From the NCBI GenBank assembly GCA_035490315.1, contig DATHET010000278.1:1-9128 (forward strand): a stretch of DNA of 9,128 bases, in the 5' to 3' direction. Made by a program: the position numbers and the translations under genes. The notes beneath the pieces are model-generated. The model had not been told where the DNA came from and searched no databases. It worked only from the letters and a program-made list of their open reading frames with translations. Positions 1-6,310 of this stretch are shown piece by piece; within the stretch, counting starts at the first letter, position 1, and every line of letters begins with the position of its first letter. Source of the DNA: JADJQU01 sp035490315. Its GTDB lineage: Bacteria > Planctomycetota > UBA1135 > GCA-002686595.

Positions 1-564
1 GAAGCGACGGTGCAGCTGCTCAACGGCGACAACATCCCGATCGCACCCGGCGAGGAGGGCTCGGACGTCGCGCTGCTCGAGCACGTCAAGTGGTTCGACG
101 AGCTGACGAACCAACAGAGTCTCGAGATCGGCGGGTCGAGCTGGATCTCGAACAGCGACCACCAGCTCTACGGCCTGGACGCGACCTACAAATGGAAACC
201 GTTCATCGCCGGCGAGAGCCGCTCGTTCCTGGCGAGCGCTGAGATCTACGCGGCCAATCTCGACGATCCCGCGCTCGCGGACCATCCGTTCGGCTGGTAC
301 CTGTGGTCGCAATACCAGTTCTCGCAGAACCTGTATCTCGGCGCGCGATTCGACCAGGCGCAGGAGATCGCCGACGACGACCTGCTCACCAACACGATCG
401 GCGTGTACGTCACGTACTACACGACGGAATTCCTGCGCTTCCGCATCGGCGTCGAGCACGCCGAGAGCGACCTGGACTCGCTCGATGGACGGAACACCGC
501 GCTGCTCGAGCTCAATTTCATCTACGGCTCGCATCCCGTCGAGCCCTACTGGGTCAACAAGTAG
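1..564 (+). CDS. C-terminal part of a zinc-transport-associated outer-membrane beta-barrel protein (5' end outside window)
   Basis: The frame is open from base 1, so the start lies upstream; the GTG at base 10 is internal. About 187 residues are visible. They alternate polar and hydrophobic/aromatic positions as transmembrane beta strands do, for example YLWSQYQFSQNLYLGARFD, then a strand pair around IGVYVTYYTTEFLRFRIGVEH. The end, LLELNFIYGSHPVEPYW, resembles the C-terminus of porin-like proteins annotated as zinc-regulated outer-membrane receptors, which usually finish in a 'GAHP..PY/F' pattern. Those proteins occur next to ZnuABC-type operons, and here a metal-binding protein gene follows after a short gap. 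The probable role is passage of metal or a metal complex across the outer membrane. Unusually for a barrel, the last residue is Lys rather than aromatic. The N-terminal part, including any TonB box or plug, cannot be seen, so TonB dependence is not claimed. Confidence 0.72.
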   Translation, partial: EATVQLLNGDNIPIAPGEEGSDVALLEHVKWFDELTNQQSLEIGGSSWISNSDHQLYGLDATYKWKPFIAGESRSFLASAEIYAANLDDPALADHPFGWYLWSQYQFSQNLYLGARFDQAQEIADDDLLTNTIGVYVTYYTTEFLRFRIGVEHAESDLDSLDGRNTALLELNFIYGSHPVEPYWVNK

Positions 565-594
565 CCCGCGAGCAACACAGCCATGCAGAACTCC

Positions 595-598
595 AGGA
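595..598 (+). promoter_or_regulatory. Ribosome binding site deciding the start of the metal-binding protein
   Basis: AGGA sits 5 bases before the ATG at 604, the same spacing seen for the gene starting at 6311. The in-frame ATG at 583 has no purine-rich site before it, so this favours the shorter protein. Confidence 0.55.
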
Positions 599-603
599 AT
601 TCC

Positions 604-1632
604 ATGCTCCGACGAATCGTCCGCGCTTTCGCAGCCGCGGCGCTTCTTTTTTCCTTGGCTACCGCGCAGGAGCAAGCCGTCGCGAAGCTGAAAGTCGTGA
701 CCACGCTGGGCGTGCTCGAGGACCTTGCGAAGCAGATCGGCGGCGATCGAGTCGTGGTCGAGAGCCTCTCGGATCCACGCCAGGATCCGCACTACGTCGA
801 GCCCAAGCCGACCTTGATGCAGAAGGCGCGCGAAGCCGACGTGTTCATCGAAGTCGGCCTGCAGCTCGAGCTGTGGGGCGCCAAAGTCGCCGAGGGCTCG
901 GGCAATCCGAAGATCCAGACCGGCCAGCCGGGCCGCGTCGCGGCTTCGAGCGGCATCGAGACTCTCGAGCTGCCGACCAGCATCTCGCGCGAGTGGGGCG
1001 ACGTGCATCCCTATGGCAATCCGCACGTCTGGCTCGACCCGCTCAACGCGAAGAAGATGGCGGAGAACATTTCCCAGGCCTTTTCCAAGCTCGACGCGGC
1101 CCACGCCGCGGACTACGCGAAGCGCCTGGCCGATTTCGACGCGCGCATCGACACCTCGATGTTCGGCGCCGAGCTCGTCAAGCAGGTCGGCGGCGAGAAG
1201 CTGACGCGGCTGGCGCGCCAGGGAAGGCTCGACGCCTACCTCGAGGAAAAGAAGCTTGGCGCGAGCCTCGGCGGCTGGATGAAAGCGACGCTGCCGCTGC
1301 GCGGTCGGCCGGTGATCACCTACCACAAGACCAGCATCTACTTCGCGAACCGCTTCGGCCTGGTGATCCCGGTCGAGATCGAGGAGAAGCCCGGCATTCC
1401 GCCGTCGGCGCGCCACCGCGACCACGTGATCGAGCTGATCAAAGCGCAGGGCGTGCACACGATCATGCAGGAAATCTTCTACGACCGCTCCGCCGCCGAT
1501 TATCTCGCGGCCCAGACCGGCGTCCACGTGATCGTGGTTCCGATCGACGTCGGCAGCGAGGTCGACGTGGCCGACTACTTCGCGCTGATCCAGAACCTCG
1601 TCGATCGCCTGCTCGAGTCGGAGAAGCCTTAA
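604..1632 (+). CDS. Metal (Zn/Mn) ABC transporter periplasmic substrate-binding protein, ZnuA/TroA family
   Basis: This is a cluster A-I solute-binding protein (ZinT/ZnuA/TroA/PsaA type) that captures a divalent metal in the periplasm and hands it to the permease. I chose the ATG at 604 because AGGA lies 5 bases before it and it gives a clean signal peptide (MLRRIVRAF, hydrophobic core, ATAQ). An ATG at 583 in the same frame would add seven residues but has no ribosome binding site. Counting from 583, the likely metal ligands are H70 (in DPH), H148 (in NPHVWLDP), H248 (in TYHKTS) and D322 (in PIDVG). Three His plus one Asp is the TroA-like set, reported in that family to accept Zn or Mn, so the metal cannot be fixed from sequence. 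The His-rich loop of proteobacterial ZnuA is absent. The segment around 'KPGIPPS' is typical of the family. Length is normal. The barrel gene precedes it and the permease gene follows 34 bases later, so one operon is likely. Confidence 0.92.
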   Translation: MLRRIVRAFAAAALLFSLATAQEQAVAKLKVVTTLGVLEDLAKQIGGDRVVVESLSDPRQDPHYVEPKPTLMQKAREADVFIEVGLQLELWGAKVAEGSGNPKIQTGQPGRVAASSGIETLELPTSISREWGDVHPYGNPHVWLDPLNAKKMAENISQAFSKLDAAHAADYAKRLADFDARIDTSMFGAELVKQVGGEKLTRLARQGRLDAYLEEKKLGASLGGWMKATLPLRGRPVITYHKTSIYFANRFGLVIPVEIEEKPGIPPSARHRDHVIELIKAQGVHTIMQEIFYDRSAADYLAAQTGVHVIVVPIDVGSEVDVADYFALIQNLVDRLLESEKP

Positions 1633-1666
1633 GTAATCAGGTTCGCTGGAGCTCGAGGACAACACG

Positions 1667-3181
1667 ATGGAAGCCTTCCTGCGCTCGATGACCTATCCCT
1701 TCCTGGCCTGCCTGGTAGTCACGGGGATCCACGTCTATCTCGGGATCCACGTCATCTCGCGAAAAGTGATCTTCGTCGACCTGGCCCTGGCGACGATCGC
1801 GGCTTTCGGCGCGGTGTGGGGAGCGCTGCTCGGCTGGGACATCGCCTCCGATCCCTGGGCCACCAAGGGATTCTCGCTGGCCTTCACCATCGTCGGCGCC
1901 GCGGTGTTCTCGATGACGCGCATGCGCCACGAGCGGGTTCCGCACGAGGCGGTGATCGGCATCACCTACGCCGTCGCGCTCGCGGCGATCCTGCTCGCCA
2001 GCGCGAAGCTGCCCCACGGCGCCGAGGAAGTCCGCGACCTGCAGGCCGGGAGCATCCTGTGGGTCGATGGCGCGACGATCGTCGAGACCGCTGTCCTCTA
2101 CCTGATCATCGGCGCCTTCCACTACGCCTTCCGCAAACGTTTCCTGCTGATCTCGATGGATCCCGCGCGCGCCGAGGCCTCGGGCATGAACGTGCGCTTG
2201 TGGGATTTCCTGTTCTACGCCTCGCTCGGGTTCGTCGTCACGCGCTCGGTGTCGATCGCCGGCGTGCTGCTCGTGTTCTCCTACCTGGTGATCCCGGCGG
2301 TGATCGCCGTGCTCTTCGCCGAGGGCATCGTCGCGCGCCTGGTCATCGGGTGGATCGTCGGCACGCTGGTCAGCCTGGCCGGCGTCTCGATCTCCTATTT
2401 CGAGGACCTGCCTTCGGGGCCGGTGATCGTCGTGTGCTTCGGCGTGTTCCTCGCCGCCGCAGGCGTCGTGCACTACCTGATCCACAGCGAAAAACGCGGG
2501 GCCGCGGGATTGCGCGTGCTCGGAGGTGTCGCTGCTCTCGCCCTGTTCCTCGGCGGCTCGCACTTCCTGCGCAAGGACGAGCAGGTCGACGTGATCCACC
2601 TGCTGGAAGCTGGCGTCAAGAGCGAAAAAGTCGGCGCGCTGCTGCGCGTCGATGCCGAGCCTGCCTTGTGGGCCAGGGCGAAGCCGATGTTCGACGCGCT
2701 GCTGAAAAACGCGGACGTCGAAGTCCGATTGAAGCTCCTCGACATGATCGGAGATCACGCCGCGGCGGAATTCCTGCCCGAGGTCCATGCCCTGCTCGCG
2801 GACCCGGACGACGTCGTGCGCGAGAGTGCGCTCAAGTGCGTGCGCAAGCTGGACCGCAAGGAAAGCGTGGAGCCCCTGCTCGCCGCCGCCGCGGCCGAGG
2901 AGGACGAGTACTTGAAAGTCGAGCTCGCCGAAGTCGCGCTGGAGCTCGGCGACTCGCGCGGAATAGCGGTCTTTCTCGACGTCATGGAACGCGGCGACGC
3001 CGAGCAGGCGCGCAAGGACGCCTTCGAGCACCTCTCGGCCCACGCGCAGACTTCGCTTCCGTTCCACACCGACGCCGCGCCGCCGCAGCACGCCGAGGAG
3101 ATCGCCGCGTTCCGAAAGTGGTGGCAGGAAAACAGCTCGAAGCTGCGAATCGAGGCGGCGGCGGCGGCCCCGATTCGCTGA
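1667..3181 (+). CDS. Metal ABC transporter permease (ZnuB/TroC type) with C-terminal HEAT-repeat extension
   Basis: Residues 1 to about 273 form an ABC-3 family permease with about nine hydrophobic segments. It has the family-like stretches LQAGSILWVDG and MNVRLWDFLFYASLGFVV, and a SIAGVLLVFSYLVIPAV segment. It would move Zn or Mn across the inner membrane. Family members usually end near here (roughly 260-300 residues), but this protein runs to 504. Another hydrophobic segment follows (about 282-301, LGGVAALALFLGG). Next comes a soluble alpha-helical part (about 305-460) with HEAT-like helix pairs, clearest from residue 348: DVEVRLKLLDMIGD, DPDDVVRESALKCVRKL, EYLKVELAEVALELGD. The C-terminus has a WW..N helix (W485, W486), common at the end of planctomycete HEAT proteins. 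The start is supported by GAGGA at 1655-1659. No ATPase gene follows: the next gene is convergent. The permease call is firm; the role of the HEAT part is unknown. Confidence 0.9.
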   Translation: MEAFLRSMTYPFLACLVVTGIHVYLGIHVISRKVIFVDLALATIAAFGAVWGALLGWDIASDPWATKGFSLAFTIVGAAVFSMTRMRHERVPHEAVIGITYAVALAAILLASAKLPHGAEEVRDLQAGSILWVDGATIVETAVLYLIIGAFHYAFRKRFLLISMDPARAEASGMNVRLWDFLFYASLGFVVTRSVSIAGVLLVFSYLVIPAVIAVLFAEGIVARLVIGWIVGTLVSLAGVSISYFEDLPSGPVIVVCFGVFLAAAGVVHYLIHSEKRGAAGLRVLGGVAALALFLGGSHFLRKDEQVDVIHLLEAGVKSEKVGALLRVDAEPALWARAKPMFDALLKNADVEVRLKLLDMIGDHAAAEFLPEVHALLADPDDVVRESALKCVRKLDRKESVEPLLAAAAAEEDEYLKVELAEVALELGDSRGIAVFLDVMERGDAEQARKDAFEHLSAHAQTSLPFHTDAAPPQHAEEIAAFRKWWQENSSKLRIEAAAAAPIR

Positions 3182-3199
3182 CCAATCACGGCAGAGATC

Positions 3200-3220
3200 C
3201 GAGCGGGCCTCGAGCGCTCG
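3200..3220. terminator. Possible hairpin between convergent genes
   Basis: The 56 bases between the permease stop and the stop of the opposing gene contain CGAGCG (3200-3205) and its complement CGCTCG (3215-3220). The second arm overlaps a perfect 10-base palindrome CGAGCGCTCG (3211-3220). The site sits where a shared terminator for both strands would be expected, but neither side has a T-run, so this is only a candidate. Confidence 0.35.
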
Positions 3221-3237
3221 CCAGTCTCGAAGCCTGA

Positions 3238-3576
3238 CTAACGTCGAAGATATTGGAGATCATCGGGCCAAGAATTGGACTTGCCCTCGATCAGGAGATG
3301 CCGGCAGAGGCGACTGAGATCCTGGAGCGCAGGTTCTGGCCCCTGGAAAGCGAAGCGCATCGCCTCCGGGTTGAAACCCAACGACTGGATGATCTCGAAG
3401 GCCGACGACGCGTCGAACTGCATCCCGCCGGATTCGATCGTCACGCCGCCTCCATGTCGATGGACGACGCGCGTGATCATGACCACGTGGCTGAAGCGCA
3501 GCGGAAAAGGATCGGTGGTTTCGACGAGCAGGGTACGCGGAGTCAGGAACTGGACGCGGTTGGAAGGGTCGAGCAC
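3238..3576 (-). CDS. Small conserved-looking hypothetical protein, 112 residues, GTG start
   Basis: I do not recognise this protein. It is likely a real gene: AAGGAG lies 6 bases before a GTG start, and its codons mostly end in G or C. No signal peptide or membrane segment is visible, so it is probably cytoplasmic. The first half (to about residue 55) reads as beta strands: NRVQFLTPRTLLVET, FSHVVMITRVVHR, GGVTIESGGMQFD. The second half looks helical: ASSAFEIIQSLGF, PEPALQDLSRLCRHLLI. This would fit a small alpha/beta domain. It is the last gene of the minus-strand group, 128 bases downstream of the small membrane protein gene, and it converges on the permease gene. The long frame on the opposite strand is a shadow: it runs on into the antisense of two further genes. 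Function unknown. Confidence 0.72.
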   Translation of the reverse strand: MLDPSNRVQFLTPRTLLVETTDPFPLRFSHVVMITRVVHRHGGGVTIESGGMQFDASSAFEIIQSLGFNPEAMRFAFQGPEPALQDLSRLCRHLLIEGKSNSWPDDLQYLRR

Positions 3577-3582
3577 GACACA

Positions 3583-3588
3583 CTCCTT
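3583..3588 (-). promoter_or_regulatory. Strong ribosome binding site for the GTG-started 112-residue protein
   Basis: Read on the minus strand, AAGGAG is followed by a 6-base spacer and then GTG at 3576-3574. This is one of the best Shine-Dalgarno sites in the window and is the main reason for accepting this small gene. Confidence 0.65.
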
Positions 3589-3666
3589 GGAGCACGGACG
3601 GACGAGAGCGAGGGAGATCGAATGCCAAGCGTCAGGAAGGACGCTGCGTCTTGCGCGACCCGCAGC

Positions 3667-3700
3667 AGCGGATCAGCGCCGGGAGACGTTTCGATCCGCT
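3667..3700 (-). other. Perfect 8-base inverted repeat just after a stop codon
   Basis: AGCGGATC (3667-3674) and GATCCGCT (3693-3700) are perfect complements separated by 18 bases. On the minus strand the repeat begins 4 bases after the stop of the 137-residue protein and lies upstream of the 112-residue protein. It could be an RNA hairpin or a protein-binding site. No T-run follows, so it is not a classic intrinsic terminator. Confidence 0.4.
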
Positions 3701-3704
3701 CCGG

Positions 3705-4118
3705 TCAGGTCCGCGCGCCGCCGGCGTTCGCGGAGCCGTTGCTGCACAGGAACAGCAGTTCACGGCTGCGCGTCAGCCTCTCGGCTGAGCTGGCGCGGCT
3801 ACGCCAAAGAGGCGCGACGGCCAGGGTCCCTCGATCGATCCAGGCATCCTTGGAAGTCCCGTCGCCAGGATCCGAGCCAGCCGCGGTCGGCTGGGGGCCG
3901 CCCTCCACCTCGCACACGGACAAGGGACCGTCGGGCGCGCCCGGAGCCGCGAGGCTCCGTTCCGCCTGGATCCACGAGCTGGATTCCGCCTGCCCGCCAG
4001 GTCCGAGCAGCCACACTACGGCGACCACCGCGGCAACGGCGAGCAGGAGCGGCCGGAAAGACCGCGACGAGCTGCGCCGAGTGGAGAACCAGGTGCTCAC
4101 ACCTTCACTATCCCTCAC
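3705..4118 (-). CDS. Small single-pass membrane or secreted hypothetical protein, 137 residues
   Basis: I recognise no family. The N-terminus is rich in Ser and Arg (TRRSSSRSFRP) and leads into one hydrophobic segment (about residues 23-38, LLLAVAAVVAVVWLLG). That is either a membrane anchor or an uncleaved signal, with the rest in the periplasm. The remainder is low in clear secondary structure, rich in Gly, Ala, Ser and Pro, with two Cys. Third codon positions are mostly G or C, which supports coding. The start is uncertain: GTG at 4118 follows the stop of the upstream glycosyltransferase by 27 bases, while an in-frame GTG at 4100 has GAGGG about 11 bases before it and gives a more compact N-terminus. 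The tight spacing suggests co-transcription with the glycosyltransferase, but I infer no shared function from sequence. Confidence 0.6.
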   Translation of the reverse strand: MRDSEGVSTWFSTRRSSSRSFRPLLLAVAAVVAVVWLLGPGGQAESSSWIQAERSLAAPGAPDGPLSVCEVEGGPQPTAAGSDPGDGTSKDAWIDRGTLAVAPLWRSRASSAERLTRSRELLFLCSNGSANAGGART

Positions 4119-4145
4119 TCCGCTCAGGTTGCAAGGCCGAGTTGC

Positions 4146-5810
4146 TCAGCGCGGAAGAATCTCGATTTCGTCGACGGTCTCGAAGGCCCCGAGCCCCCAC
4201 TCGGGAACCCGGACGATCCGAGCCTCGGGGGATTTCGGACGGATGTCGAAGCCGTGGGAACTTCGAAACGCGAGAATCTCAGACGCGAGCAGCGCGAGCA
4301 GGATGGCGATCCCCAGCGCGAGCGCGGCGCGCGGCGGACAACGCAGCTTCGCGAGCAGCGCGTCGATCGCGACGGCCGCGAAAACGAAGAACACCGGCTC
4401 GATCGACACGGCCTGCCGCGCGTATCCGTAGTACAGGATCGTGACCGCGAGCTTACAGGCGATCACGATCAGGCACAGCCCGGCGAAGTTGCGCCGCCAA
4501 CCGAGCGCGATCCCGGCGAGGATCGAGATCGCGACGGCGATGCTCCACGCGGAATTGTTTTCGATCGGCGTGGCGAGATCGACCGGAGCGCGATGGTTCG
4601 CTCGACCGTGCGGCAGATCGTAAGCAGTGAAACCGAGCGTCACGCCCTCGAAGAATCGCTCGAGCTTGCGCCGGACGAGCTTCATCCAAGCCCCAAAGTC
4701 CGCGCGAATCCACTGCCAGCCGACTTCGTAGCCATGGTTGTAGAGCTCGAGATGGCTCGGCCGCCCGAAGGCCCACGCGGCATCAGGGTCGAGACCGTCC
4801 TGCAGCGCCGCGCGCGAGAATCCCCCATCGGACGCTGGATGATTGGCGAGAGCGAAGTCGAGCGCGCCCTTGGAGGAGACCAGTGTCCACGTCGACAGGG
4901 CCTCGGGGACGTATCCGAAGGTGTCCCGGAAAAAGCTCGCGACGTCGACGCGGTCGACGAGCTTCTTGTTCTTGGCCCGATTGAGCGATTGGAAGTACGC
5001 GAAGTTCCCCGCGCGAGCGAAGGCGGGCAAGGCGCGCAGAGAATCCGCCGCTTCGATCGTCCACGGCGGATCCGCATGCTCGAAATCGATCGGAGCTGGG
5101 TCAATCGTGTTGAACCGTACCGCGGCGGCGTGGCTCCGCAAACTCCAGGGCAGACAGACGATAACCGCGGCGGCTGCCACGACGGCCAGCAACCTCGCCG
5201 CGCGCCAGTTGCGGGTCGCGAGGGCCGTGTACACGAGGAATCCCGCGAGGATCAGCGCGTGCTCCGCGCGCAGGAGCATGGCAATTCCGTGCAAGACTCC
5301 GATCGCGGTCGCGAGCATGGGCCGCGGCGCCTCGATCCAGCGCACGGTCGCGCCGAGGAGCAGCACGATCAGGAAGGCATAGGGCGCTTCGTTGTTCAGC
5401 GAGGTCGCGAGCTCGTACGAGCCGAAGGCGAAGCACAGGAGCATCGCCGCGATCCACGCGACACGCGCCCCGATCTCGCGCTGCACGATCGCGAACAACA
5501 TCGCGCAGGTCGCCGCGGAGACTGCGCACCAGCCAAGCTTCAACCAAGTAAAGGGCGCGGCGAGGCCCCCCGGCACGAGGCCGTGGAGCGCATAAGCAAC
5601 TCCCGGCGTGCGCATCGGCAGATCGAACTCGAAGGCCTCCCCTCGATCGAGGGCCTGTGCCCAGCGCACCCAAACGGGCGCGTCACCTTCGTACAAAGCC
5701 GAGTGCGGCCAGCCGCGGTCCGAGGTCGAGTACAGGAACAGAGCACGCACCGCCATCGCGAGCGCGAACACGGCGGCCGCGCCGAGCAGCCTGGCTCGCG
5801 CCCTCGTCAT
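4146..5810 (-). CDS. GT-C fold membrane glycosyltransferase, family 39-like
   Basis: This is a 554-residue polytopic inner-membrane protein resembling the PMT/ArnT-like (GT39, PMT_2) group, which transfers sugars from lipid-linked donors in the periplasm. The first hydrophobic helix (about 8-27) is followed by a periplasmic loop with LYEGDAPVWVRWAQALDRG (E41, D43). This matches the position and shape of the acidic loop motif of GT-C enzymes, with RTPG (67-70) after it where family members have a Pro/Gly-rich turn. A second loop carries NNE (139-141), a possible second acidic site. Further hydrophobic helices follow, then a soluble middle region (about 230-380), more membrane helices (about 410-515) and a periplasmic tail. 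Acceptor and donor sugar cannot be named. The ATG at 5810 is fixed by an in-frame TGA 9 bases before it. No clear ribosome binding site is seen. It is divergent from the DUF1905 gene and probably heads the minus-strand group. Confidence 0.72.
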   Translation of the reverse strand: MTRARARLLGAAAVFALAMAVRALFLYSTSDRGWPHSALYEGDAPVWVRWAQALDRGEAFEFDLPMRTPGVAYALHGLVPGGLAAPFTWLKLGWCAVSAATCAMLFAIVQREIGARVAWIAAMLLCFAFGSYELATSLNNEAPYAFLIVLLLGATVRWIEAPRPMLATAIGVLHGIAMLLRAEHALILAGFLVYTALATRNWRAARLLAVVAAAAVIVCLPWSLRSHAAAVRFNTIDPAPIDFEHADPPWTIEAADSLRALPAFARAGNFAYFQSLNRAKNKKLVDRVDVASFFRDTFGYVPEALSTWTLVSSKGALDFALANHPASDGGFSRAALQDGLDPDAAWAFGRPSHLELYNHGYEVGWQWIRADFGAWMKLVRRKLERFFEGVTLGFTAYDLPHGRANHRAPVDLATPIENNSAWSIAVAISILAGIALGWRRNFAGLCLIVIACKLAVTILYYGYARQAVSIEPVFFVFAAVAIDALLAKLRCPPRAALALGIAILLALLASEILAFRSSHGFDIRPKSPEARIVRVPEWGLGAFETVDEIEILPR

Positions 5811-5937
5811 CGGCGCGGTTCACGGGTCTTCGCGTGACTCATCGGCACAGACTCCACTGCCGGGGAATGCCGCGCAAGCCTTCGTCGGTCACGGAGCAGA
5901 GGTTGCGATACACTCGACGGCTCGCATCCCATCCGCC

Positions 5938-6291
5938 ATGGCCACGATCAGGAAATCCGTCTTCCGCGCCGAATTGCAGGCTGGCCACAAGGGTCCGGCG
6001 CTGATCGTGCCCTTCGATCCGGCGCTCGAATGGGGCAGCAGCCCGGTCGAAATCGAGAGCGAGACCTACGGGGTGCGCCCTGGCCACCTCGTCCGCGGAA
6101 CGCTCAACGGTCGGGCATTCGAGGGCTGGATCGGCAATCGCTGGGGCAAGAATTTCATCCTTGTCGACGCGACCCTGCAGCGCGCGGCGAAGCTGGCCAT
6201 CGGCGATCTCGTCGACGTCGCGATCGCGCCGCGAGCCAGGTCCACCGCGAAGCCTCGCACCATCAAGAAGAAGCCCATTCGCTCGCGCTGA
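5938..6291 (+). CDS. DUF1905 domain protein with basic tail, 117 residues
   Basis: This is a small, probably cytoplasmic protein matching the DUF1905 pattern: FRAEL near the N-terminus, LIVPFDPAL, then GHLVRGTLNGRAFEGWIG and KNFILVDATLQRAAKLAIGDLVDVAIAP. The core has the 'vra tinG..f...l......f.lpv....r.a.g...Gd.v.v.l' layout of that small beta-barrel family, whose biochemical role is not established. It appears alone, without the YdeI/OmdA-like partner domain that DUF1905 is often fused to. The last 19 residues are rich in Lys and Arg (RTIKKKPIRSR) and could contact nucleic acid or be a flexible tail. I chose the ATG at 5938 because the domain begins directly after it; the open frame extends far upstream but has no sensible start there and lies antisense to the glycosyltransferase. 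No clear ribosome binding site. The next gene begins 19 bases after its stop. Confidence 0.78.
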   Translation: MATIRKSVFRAELQAGHKGPALIVPFDPALEWGSSPVEIESETYGVRPGHLVRGTLNGRAFEGWIGNRWGKNFILVDATLQRAAKLAIGDLVDVAIAPRARSTAKPRTIKKKPIRSR

Positions 6292-6310
6292 GCACGCAAC
6301 AAGGATTCTC

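Noticed and set aside
1637..3091. Long open frame on the minus strand opposite the permease
   Set aside because: Its translation is rich in Arg, Asp, Glu, Gln and His with no domain, as expected from the antisense of a GC-rich gene; the plus strand encodes a clear permease.
3253..4431. Long plus-strand frame opposite the minus-strand small genes
   Set aside because: It runs antisense through three minus-strand genes, including the glycosyltransferase, has no good ribosome binding site and shows low-complexity Arg/Ser-rich sequence.
4254..5837. 527-residue plus-strand frame
   Set aside because: It is fully antisense to the polytopic glycosyltransferase and its product is almost only Arg, Glu, Gly and Asp.
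5901..5914. -10-like TACACT in the divergent gap before the DUF1905 gene
   Set aside because: No matching -35 element at proper spacing, and only four of six bases fit; too weak to list as a promoter.
5608..5937. Upstream extension of the DUF1905 frame
   Set aside because: The domain begins directly after the ATG at 5938, and the extension lies antisense to the glycosyltransferase gene with no recognisable sequence.
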